DNA of 64,000 bases, from contig JAZRAA010000023.1 of assembly GCA_045634325.1 (NCBI GenBank), positions 1-64,000 on the forward strand, read 5' to 3'. Made by a program: the position numbers and the translations under genes. This DNA is from URNF01 sp045634325 (GTDB lineage Bacteria > Bacillota > Clostridia > Oscillospirales > Acutalibacteraceae). The notes below the pieces were generated by a model. The model saw nothing but the letters and a program-made list of their open reading frames with translations, had not been told where the DNA came from and ran no database searches. Positions 58,407 to 64,000 of this stretch are shown piece after piece; the stretch's first letter is position 1; each line of letters begins with the position of its first letter.

Positions 58407-60416
58407 TTACACAGTGGTTTTTTCACGGGCGGGCACAGCCGTTTTAACCATACGGTTACCACGCACACACAACCAAGCCACAACCGCAACCATTGCCGCC
58501 ACCGCAAGCAGTCCGGGCAAGAATCCTGCGCCCACTTTCCCGGTGGTAATCAGCGTACCGACTTGGTACACAACAAAACCGACCGTAAACCCAATACCCA
58601 GTTGCAAAGCAATACCACCCCACAACCATTTCGCGCTTTTCATTTCAGCGTTCATCGCACCGATGGCAGCAAAACAAGGCGGAGTGAACAGATTGAACAT
58701 CAAATATGCGAGCGCCGCCGCTTTGGTGATGCCCATAGCCGCCGCAATCTGTGCGCCGGCACCTTGTGCCATTGCGAGTTCGTCCAAGTTAAAAAGATTG
58801 GATATACCAAAGCAAACAGCCAGCGTACCGACCACATTCTCTTTGGCGATGAAACCCGTGACAGCCGCCGCTGCCAACTGCCACGAAAGCACGCCCACCA
58901 CCGGTACCAATATGTAAGCAAGCGGGCCTGCAATGGAAGCGAGAATGGAGGTGTTTTCCATACCTTCTTCTATCACCTGTAATTTCCAAGTGAACGATTG
59001 CATCACTTGTATCACCGTGTTACACAGCAAGATAATGGTCGCCGCTTTGACGATAAACGCCCAGCCGCGTCCGCACATTGAAATGAAAGCACGCCACAAG
59101 GAAGGTGTTTTATATTCCGGCAATTCCATAATAAAGAAAGATTTTTTCGCTTTGTTGCCGGTGATTTGATTAACCAACAACGCACCGAAGAAAATGAGCA
59201 GAATACCCGCAAAATACATGAGCGTACCCACCCACGATGCCTTACTGAAAAATACACCCGCAAACAATGCGATAACCGGCAATTTTGCACCGCAAGGCAT
59301 AAAAGGAGCGAGCATTGCAGTCGCTCTGCGCTCCCGCTCATTGCGAATGGTGCGGCACGCCATCACACCGGGTATGGCGCAACCCGTACCGATTACAAAG
59401 GCAATAACCGATTTACCCGATAAACCCACTTTTTTAAAAATGGGGTCCAGCACCACCGACACGCGCGCCATATAGCCGCAATCCTCTAACAATGCCATGA
59501 GGAAATACATCACCATAACCAGCGGCAAAAAACCGATAACGGCAATCGCTCCACCAATGACACCGTCAATCAGCAGCGCATACAGCAACGGATTGGCGTT
59601 TGTGAAAAAACTGCCGATCCAACCTTGAAAACGTTCCAACCAAGCCGCCAGCGTATCTGCCAAAAAGGGACCGACCCACGCCTGTGAAATTTGGAACACC
59701 AAAAACATCACCAAGGCAAAAATCGGAATACCCGCCCATTTATTTGTAAGCACAGCATCAATTTTGTCTTGAACGTTCTTCTCTTTGGTGAGCACTTTAC
59801 GTATCTCTACCAATTCCACGATACCGTTGACGAATGCAAATCGCTGTCTGTCTGCCTCCTGCACCGCCGCTTTATCGGTCAGGTCAATAGCCGCCTGCAC
59901 GTGCGGCGCTGTTTGCGTTTTACCAACTTGTGCTATAGCCGTGCTGACCGTCTCCGCCAACCCTTTTGCAGAGGTAGAAACGGTGGGTAACACGGGGCAA
60001 CCCAAAGCTTGTGATAATTTCTCAATATCAATAGTGGTACCTTTTTTCTTGTTGACATCCGCCTTGTTAAGCGCTACCACCATTGGAATACCCAGTTCCA
60101 AAAGTTGTGTAGTAAAAAACAGACTACGGCTCAAATTACTCGCGTCCACAATATTGATAATCACGTCGGGGTTTTCATTTTTGACATATGTAGAGGTAAT
60201 ACCCTCCTCCGCAGTAAACGGTGACATGGAATATGCACCCGGCAAATCTACCGCCACCACGTCACGCACGCCGCCGCAATATACCTTCTTCACCGCGCGT
60301 TCTTTCTTTTCCACCGTAACGCCCGCCCAGTTGCCGACCTTCTCATTGCTGCCGGTGAGCGCATTATACATGGTGGTTTTACCACTGTTAGGATTGCCCG
60401 TCAATGCAATTCTCAT
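58407..60416 (-). CDS. feoB: Ferrous iron transporter FeoB
   Basis: 669 residues from the ATG at 60416 (GGGAGG). N-terminal G domain: G-N-P-N-S-G-K-T-T at 8-16, N-W-A-G-V-T-V-E near 29-36 (switch I), D-L-P-G-A-Y near 58-63, N-K-A-D near 115. Then the membrane channel with two Gate regions (G-T-G-C-A-I-P-G-V near 345-353 and later P-C-x-A). It imports Fe(II) under anaerobic conditions. A metalloregulator-like inverted repeat lies 54 bases upstream of its start. Confidence 0.95.
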   Translation of the reverse strand: MRIALTGNPNSGKTTMYNALTGSNEKVGNWAGVTVEKKERAVKKVYCGGVRDVVAVDLPGAYSMSPFTAEEGITSTYVKNENPDVIINIVDASNLSRSLFFTTQLLELGIPMVVALNKADVNKKKGTTIDIEKLSQALGCPVLPTVSTSAKGLAETVSTAIAQVGKTQTAPHVQAAIDLTDKAAVQEADRQRFAFVNGIVELVEIRKVLTKEKNVQDKIDAVLTNKWAGIPIFALVMFLVFQISQAWVGPFLADTLAAWLERFQGWIGSFFTNANPLLYALLIDGVIGGAIAVIGFLPLVMVMYFLMALLEDCGYMARVSVVLDPIFKKVGLSGKSVIAFVIGTGCAIPGVMACRTIRNERERRATAMLAPFMPCGAKLPVIALFAGVFFSKASWVGTLMYFAGILLIFFGALLVNQITGNKAKKSFFIMELPEYKTPSLWRAFISMCGRGWAFIVKAATIILLCNTVIQVMQSFTWKLQVIEEGMENTSILASIAGPLAYILVPVVGVLSWQLAAAAVTGFIAKENVVGTLAVCFGISNLFNLDELAMAQGAGAQIAAAMGITKAAALAYLMFNLFTPPCFAAIGAMNAEMKSAKWLWGGIALQLGIGFTVGFVVYQVGTLITTGKVGAGFLPGLLAVAAMVAVVAWLCVRGNRMVKTAVPAREKTTV

Positions 60417-60469
60417 CTTTTTCCTCCCAAAATATGCAACCATATACACCGTATAGTGTGTGAAAGAGC

Positions 60470-60495
60470 AAATGGTTAGCGTTTGCTAACCATTT
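60470..60495 (-). promoter_or_regulatory. Inverted repeat upstream of feoB, candidate iron-regulator operator
   Basis: The core GGTTAGC-N4-GCTAACC, extended by AAAT/ATTT on the two sides, lies between feoA and feoB. The same core is found upstream of feoA. It looks like DtxR/IdeR-type sites (TTAGG-rich palindromes). Alternatively it acts as an RNA hairpin. Confidence 0.6.
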
Positions 60496-60498
60496 ATC

Positions 60499-60522
60499 AA
60501 AAATAAAAGCGGTTTCCGCTTT
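60499..60522 (-). terminator. Weak terminator after feoA
   Basis: AAAAGCGG/CCGCTTTT around 60505-60523 gives a stem followed on the minus strand by TATTTTTG. With the operator between feoA and feoB this suggests that feoB can be transcribed on its own. Confidence 0.55.
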
Positions 60523-60735
60523 TTAAATCAAAATCGCTTGTGCCAACTGCCTGTCAATGCTGTAACGGCTGTCTTTAATGGATACTATGCAACTACTTTT
60601 GAGTCGTGAAACCACCGTGATGGGTTCGCCGCTGTAACAACCCAGAGAAAACAAAAAAGCGTCCAATTCTTCATCGTCCGTTTCAATCGAGCGAATACTG
60701 TATTCAATTCCCTCTTGCGCTTCCCATAAAGTCAT
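60523..60735 (-). CDS. feoA: FeoA-domain protein
   Basis: 70 residues, SH3-like FeoA fold: L-F-S-L-G-C-Y-S-G-E-P-I-T-V-V-S-R near 28-44 and D-S-R-Y-S-I-D-R-Q-L-A near 54-64. It supports FeoB at the inner membrane face. A GGGAG site precedes the ATG, and the promoter with the inverted repeat is just upstream. Confidence 0.88.
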   Translation of the reverse strand: MTLWEAQEGIEYSIRSIETDDEELDAFLFSLGCYSGEPITVVSRLKSSCIVSIKDSRYSIDRQLAQAILI

Positions 60736-60772
60736 GACAAATCTCCCGATTTTATTATACAGGTATATAATC

Positions 60773-60790
60773 GGTTAGCAGTTGCTAACC
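60773..60790 (-). promoter_or_regulatory. Inverted repeat at the feoA transcription start, candidate iron-regulator operator
   Basis: GGTTAGCAGTTGCTAACC has the same GGTTAGC-N4-GCTAACC core as the copy before feoB. It begins 7 bases after the -10 box of the feoA promoter, so a bound repressor would block initiation. DtxR-family regulators are the best candidates. Confidence 0.65.
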
Positions 60791-60797
60791 ACTTCAC

Positions 60798-60826
60798 ATC
60801 ATACACGCAGTTTCAGAGAATGTCAA
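60798..60826 (-). promoter_or_regulatory. Promoter of feoA
   Basis: On the minus strand TTGACA (60826-60821), 17 bases, TATGAT (60803-60798). Confidence 0.75.
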
Positions 60827-60877
60827 GCAAAAAATTCCAGTTTTATAAAAGAATTTTGAAAAAGCCGAAAAATTTAC

Positions 60878-60906
60878 TTGATTTTAGAAAAACAATATGC
60901 TATACT
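60878..60906 (+). promoter_or_regulatory. Promoter of the tRNA-Pro gene
   Basis: TTGATT (60878-60883), 17 bases, TATACT (60901-60906) with extended -10 TGC. The tRNA begins 31 bases after the -10 box. Confidence 0.75.
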
Positions 60907-60937
60907 CATTCGAGTACGAAAACCGTATACGAAATAT

Positions 60938-61014
60938 CCGGGTGTAGCGCAGATTGGTAGCGCGCTTGAATGGGGTTCAAGAGGCCGCAGGTTCGACTCC
61001 TGTCACTCGGACCA
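60938..61014 (+). tRNA. tRNA-Pro, anticodon GGG
   Basis: Cloverleaf seen by eye: acceptor stem CCGGGTG/CACTCGG, D arm with GCGC/GCGC, anticodon stem CTTGA/TCAAG with loop ATGGGGT (anticodon GGG, reading CCC and CCU), T arm GCAGG-TTCGACT-CCTGT, and an encoded ACCA end. A terminator and then an integrative element follow. Confidence 0.93.
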
Positions 61015-61018
61015 TGTT

Positions 61019-61060
61019 GAATGTTCATAACGGACTTGACCGTTATGAACATTCTTTTTT
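61019..61060 (+). terminator. Terminator of the tRNA-Pro gene
   Basis: Fifteen-base perfect stem GAATGTTCATAACGG/CCGTTATGAACATTC (61019-61033 with 61040-61054), loop ACTTGA, then TTTTTT. Confidence 0.9.
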
Positions 61061-61076
61061 ATGCACATTAGTGTTT

Positions 61077-61103
61077 AGAGCAGGTTAAACCTGCTCTTTT
61101 TTG
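61077..61103. terminator. Hairpin at the recombinase gene end
   Basis: AGAGCAGGTT/AACCTGCTCT (61077-61086 with 61088-61097) followed by six T on the plus strand. It lies between the tRNA terminator and the end of the recombinase gene, near where the inserted element should stop. Confidence 0.65.
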
Positions 61104-62807
61104 TTATGCCGGTAAAGCTTTTGGTATATACGAAACCGCTACACCTTGTCTTGTATCTTTTGTTAAAGGTCTTGAGAAGGCGCTTTCGGGGATTTCTATA
61201 TAACCCACAAATCGGTAGAATATCACAATTCGTTGGGTTTTGTACTTTCCTTCACCTTCGGTTTCGTGTACTTCAATATGGTCAATAAGCTCGCGAATCA
61301 GCGGCGCAGTTATGGTTTTCATCTCCATAAACTTACGAATTGCCCCTAAAAACATTTCTTTATGGAAAACCTTCTTGTCCAACTCATCGAGTTGCATTTT
61401 GAGATTTATAATCTTCTTTTTGAGTTCAGCTTTCTCATTTTCGTATTTGTGGGACAGTTCCATAAAGAATGAATCTGTAACTTTGCCCGACACATTGTCC
61501 TCATAAAGCCTTTCGTAAAGTTCATCAATTTTCTTGATTCTCGCTTGGCTTTGTTCAATGGTGGACTTGGTGTGTTTTTGCTCGGTCAACATATCCTTGT
61601 TGGTTTTGTCAGCAAGCAACTGAGCGAAGCCGTCTTGGTCATATCTCAGGAAATCCGCAAGTCTTTGTAGTTCATAAGTTACTACCTCTTGGATTGCATC
61701 CGCCCTCACATAATGTCTTGTTTTGCAATTACCTCTGTAATCCTTAACGTAGTTTGAGCAACTGAAATAGTGAATGTCTTTATTCTTGGTATTGATGTGA
61801 AACCAAAGTTTACTTTTACAGTCGGCACAATAGAGTAAATCCGCAAACATATTTTTAGGGATTTCTTTTGACTTGGGCGCTCTGCGTTTGGTTGTGGTTG
61901 TGAGTTTCTGCACTTGTTCAAAGGTTTCTCGATCAATAATTGGTTCGTGAACATCTTTGAAAACCATCCAATCCTCTTTTGGCTTTGGTATGCGTTTCTT
62001 TTTCTTAAAGGAGATAGAATAGCTTTTAAAGTTAATAACGTCACCGCAGTATTCTTGTTGGGATAAAATTTTTGCGATAGAGGTTTTGCACCATTTGTAA
62101 GGATTGGGTTGCTTTATTTTACCACCTCTCGGAAGCCCTTTGGATTGCCAATAGGCCATTGGAATTAACACCTGCCCTTCTTGTAAGATTCTTGCAATAG
62201 TTTCGTTGCCTTTGCCCTCTAAACACATCTTGAAAACATCCTTTACAACGCTTGCAGCTTCGGGGTCAATGATCCATTTCTTTTTGTTTTCTGGATCCTT
62301 CATATACCCGTAGGGCGGTTGAGCTAACGGTTCGCCTGCCATTCCTTTAACACGATGAGCCGATTTCACTTTACGGCTAATATCCTTGGCATAAAGCTCA
62401 TTCATAAAGTTTCTTAAAGGCGTAAAATCGTTATCCTCTTCGTTAGCGCTATCTACACCATCGTTGACTGCAATAAATCGCACTTCCTTTTCGGGAAAGT
62501 AATGCTCGGTGTAGTAACCAACTTGCAGATACTCACGACCAAAACGAGACATATCCTTTACGATAATGGTTGAAATATATCCCATTTCAACGTCATCTAA
62601 GAGTCGTTGCATATCCGGTCGGTTGAAGTTTGTGCCGGTGAATCCGTCATCCTCATAAACCTTGATGTTTTTAAAGCCGTTAGTTTTTGCGTATTTAGTA
62701 AGCATACGTTTTTGATTGGTGATGGAATTACTTTCTTTTTCAGTACCATCGTCACGAGATACACGACAGTAAAGAGCTGTAATCCCTAAATTTTCTTTCG
62801 ACTGCAT
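61104..62807 (-). CDS. Large serine recombinase (TndX/Tn4451-like)
   Basis: 567 residues from the ATG at 62807 (AAAGGAGG). Resolvase domain with Y-C-R-V-S-R-D near 13-19 and catalytic Ser17, then the recombinase domain (about 165-290), a zinc ribbon (C-A-D-C near 328 and C-S-N-Y ... N-C near 347-359), a coiled-coil part (about 400-500) and a DUF4368-like C-terminus with H-I-E-V-H-E. It cuts and joins DNA to excise or insert the element. It overlaps the stop of the gene before it. Confidence 0.92.
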   Translation of the reverse strand: MQSKENLGITALYCRVSRDDGTEKESNSITNQKRMLTKYAKTNGFKNIKVYEDDGFTGTNFNRPDMQRLLDDVEMGYISTIIVKDMSRFGREYLQVGYYTEHYFPEKEVRFIAVNDGVDSANEEDNDFTPLRNFMNELYAKDISRKVKSAHRVKGMAGEPLAQPPYGYMKDPENKKKWIIDPEAASVVKDVFKMCLEGKGNETIARILQEGQVLIPMAYWQSKGLPRGGKIKQPNPYKWCKTSIAKILSQQEYCGDVINFKSYSISFKKKKRIPKPKEDWMVFKDVHEPIIDRETFEQVQKLTTTTKRRAPKSKEIPKNMFADLLYCADCKSKLWFHINTKNKDIHYFSCSNYVKDYRGNCKTRHYVRADAIQEVVTYELQRLADFLRYDQDGFAQLLADKTNKDMLTEQKHTKSTIEQSQARIKKIDELYERLYEDNVSGKVTDSFFMELSHKYENEKAELKKKIINLKMQLDELDKKVFHKEMFLGAIRKFMEMKTITAPLIRELIDHIEVHETEGEGKYKTQRIVIFYRFVGYIEIPESAFSRPLTKDTRQGVAVSYIPKALPA

Positions 62808-63025
62808 TAATCCTCCTTTCCGACAGTCGAGCACATATATTCCGTATCAATATTATCTGTTATTGGCGCATCTGTCCAATCTGTGAAATCGCTTGTAACA
62901 ACTCTTGCTAGTCGGTCTTTAATGCCGACTTTTTCTTTTGTGGGCAAAAAGGATGAAGATACTACATACTTGACCTTGCCGATTTTATACTCCTGTTCGC
63001 CTCCAAGACCTACAATAAATCCCAT
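62807..63025 (-). CDS. Small hypothetical protein of the mobile element
   Basis: About 72 residues: M-G-F-I-V-G-L-G-G-E-Q-E-Y-K-I-G-K-V-K-Y-V-V-S-S at the N-terminus, with an acidic C-terminus. I know similar small proteins next to recombinases of Tn-like elements, with no function assigned. I choose the ATG at 63025, six bases after GAGGTG; an ATG at 63031 is possible. Its stop overlaps the recombinase start. Confidence 0.6.
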   Translation of the reverse strand: MGFIVGLGGEQEYKIGKVKYVVSSSFLPTKEKVGIKDRLARVVTSDFTDWTDAPITDNIDTEYMCSTVGKED

Positions 63026-63030
63026 TTCCA

Positions 63031-63870
63031 TCACCTCGCTCCATGTTGTTTTTCTTTATAACGCTTTTCAAGCATCGCAAAGATTTCTTTTTCCATATCC
63101 GCTGCCGTGTAGCGCTTGGGGAAATATTTTCGTAGTTTTTCGGTGGGGATTTTGATACGCTCTTTTTGGTTTGCCTTTTGCTCATTTAATATTTCTGCTA
63201 TAACCTCAGGAATAAGACCATCGCCTTGGCTAATCTTCTTTAACCTCTGTGCTTGAGATAAATTCGGAGTAGCTTCGCAAACCTCAATTACCTCAACCAA
63301 ATCGGCTTGTTCGGTATCGTTTAAGAAGGAAAGCTCCACCGCAGGTGTGAACGCTATCTTGCCTTCATCAACCATATCCAGTAGCGGTTTTATGAGGTTG
63401 GTTAAGCGGATAAATCTTTTTACTTGGGTAGCACTGTCATCATTAGATACTTGCTCGGCAGATAACTTTAGACCAACTTGGTCAGAAGTTAAGTCAGTGC
63501 GTTTTCCTTGATGGGATAGCGCATCCATTTTCATCTTGTATGCAAACGCTTTTTCACTTGGTAGAATATGCTCACGGTGCAGGTTACTATCCACCAAAGC
63601 AATAATGGCTTTCTCGTGACTGATGGCATAAATCAAGGCAGGAACTGACTCCCGTCCTGCCTTTTTTGCTGCAAATATTCGTCTGTGTCCCGAGATGATT
63701 TCGTAATCACCAGTGTCCTCAATCGGCCGTACCACAACGGGACTTAATATCCCGTTTTCCTTGATGCTTAGTGCCAACGCTTCCATTTCTTCATTGTCGG
63801 TCACCTTGTAGGGATGACCTTCAAATTCCTTTAAATTCTCAATTTTCAAGACAGTAATTTTATCCTTCAT
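63031..63870 (-). CDS. ParB/Spo0J-family protein of the mobile element
   Basis: 279 residues. ParB N-terminal domain with the nuclease/CTPase-type box I-I-S-G-H-R-R near 58-64 and the motif N-L-H-R-E near 96-100, then a helix-turn-helix region (about 125-190). Plasmid and element ParB proteins help segregation or regulate transfer. No ParA is visible in the window. The start overlaps the end of the preceding fragment by 11 bases. Confidence 0.85.
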   Translation of the reverse strand: MKDKITVLKIENLKEFEGHPYKVTDNEEMEALALSIKENGILSPVVVRPIEDTGDYEIISGHRRIFAAKKAGRESVPALIYAISHEKAIIALVDSNLHREHILPSEKAFAYKMKMDALSHQGKRTDLTSDQVGLKLSAEQVSNDDSATQVKRFIRLTNLIKPLLDMVDEGKIAFTPAVELSFLNDTEQADLVEVIEVCEATPNLSQAQRLKKISQGDGLIPEVIAEILNEQKANQKERIKIPTEKLRKYFPKRYTAADMEKEIFAMLEKRYKEKQHGAR

Positions 63871-64000
63871 TCACATTCTCCTTTTCTTTTTCAAGTTTTA
63901 ATTCGTTTGTAATAACAAGTTGTCTTAAATATTCAGATATAGTTAGGTTGCTTTGTTTAGCGTGGTGCAAAATGCGTTGTTTTTCAAAGCGCGTTACCCG
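63860..64000 (-). CDS. Relaxosome-type protein (MobC/ribbon-helix-helix), C-terminal fragment
   Basis: 46 residues are visible and the gene continues past the right edge. The reading R-F-E-K-Q-R-I-L-H-H-A-K-Q-S-N-L-T-I-S-E-Y-L-R (I give only its pattern) fits the ribbon-helix-helix end of plasmid mobilization proteins such as MobC, whose helix ends with S-E-Y-L-R-x-L. Family inferred from a short fragment. It overlaps the ParB-like start. Confidence 0.55.
   Translation of the reverse strand, partial: RVTRFEKQRILHHAKQSNLTISEYLRQLVITNELKLEKEKENVNEG

Larger units (their letters stand above)
61061..64000 (-). mobile_element. End of an integrative/mobilizable element (continues beyond the window)
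   Basis: A large serine recombinase, a small unknown protein, a ParB-like protein and a relaxosome-type fragment are packed on one strand with overlapping ends, directly beside tRNA-Pro. Recombinase genes at the very end of such elements usually lie next to the attachment site, so the left junction should be between 61061 and 61104. The other end is outside the window, so no direct repeat can be shown. Confidence 0.6.

Noticed and set aside
60470..60495. Inverted repeat before feoB as a plain terminator
   Set aside because: No T-run follows on the minus strand and the same core recurs at the feoA promoter, so an operator is more likely.
1..64000. CRISPR arrays, rRNA genes and complete insertion sequences
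   Set aside because: None was found on reading through; no regular direct repeats of 20-40 bases with spacers were noticed.

Overview
The window looks like chromosomal DNA of a strictly anaerobic, gut-type member of the Clostridia (Oscillospiraceae/Ruminococcaceae-like). The signs are [FeFe] hydrogenases, a Rex redox repressor, HdrABC and flavin oxidoreductase genes, a SCIFF peptide with its radical SAM maturase, LicD-type cell-surface genes, strong AGGAGG-type ribosome sites and sortase-assembled pili. No rRNA, CRISPR array or complete insertion sequence was seen. Everything is read from the sequence alone; species and functions are inferred.

Layout. 1-4,140: small accessory genes (start of a possible MerR regulator at the left edge, a rhodanese lipoprotein operon, an XRE regulator, a TnpV/DUF6809 mobile-element remnant, and an AT-rich pair of unknown membrane proteins). 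4,236-13,286 (minus): a pilus operon with its own promoter, holding an HTH regulator, a coiled-coil protein, signal peptidase I, a large LPSTG tip protein, an LPETG backbone pilin, a class C sortase, a minor Cna-B protein and a sortase-like protein that has lost its catalytic residues. 13,318-31,470 (minus): about 18 kb of 18 same-direction genes with gaps of at most 43 bases, starting with rex and ending at a terminator. 31,600-44,285 (plus): a surface polysaccharide locus (LicD, Stealth, flippase, ligase, LicD, zinc phospholipase C-like protein, HTH-nucleotidyltransferase) followed by a second HTH-nucleotidyltransferase and a three-gene ABC transporter. 44,305-60,830: mostly housekeeping genes (hemolysin III-like, RNase M5-like, holA, comEC, typA, DUF421, Na/Pi symporter, glycosyltransferase, PLP decarboxylase, scfB/scfA, feoB/feoA). 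60,938-64,000: tRNA-Pro(GGG), then the end of an integrative element (serine recombinase, ParB-like protein, relaxosome-type protein fragment).

The most interesting part is the 18 kb redox operon. Its genes, in order of transcription, are rex, two small [2Fe-2S] proteins, a PAS-containing sensor [FeFe] hydrogenase, a SpoIIE/PP2C phosphatase, a group B [FeFe] hydrogenase, an LDH-like dehydrogenase carrying the malate-type Arg, fumC, hdrB, hdrC, hdrA, an mvhD-like gene, two 4Fe-4S proteins and an FAD/NAD module (together an FlxABCD set), a soluble fumarate reductase FrdB and FrdA with no membrane anchor, and an AspT/YidE-type transporter. Read together they suggest a reductive C4 pathway (oxaloacetate to malate to fumarate to succinate). 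Its last step may take electrons from NADH through a flavin-bifurcating Flx-Hdr complex, which would also reduce ferredoxin, and the hydrogenase could then release these electrons as H2. In methanogenic thiol:fumarate reductase the FrdB-like and HdrB-like domains are fused in TfrB; here the same two domains are separate genes in one operon. This is a hypothesis from gene content and needs biochemical proof.

The polysaccharide locus combines LicD phosphotransferases, two LicC-like nucleotidyltransferases with N-terminal helix-turn-helix domains and an ABC importer. It is best read as a pathway for adding phosphocholine-like groups to a surface glycan.
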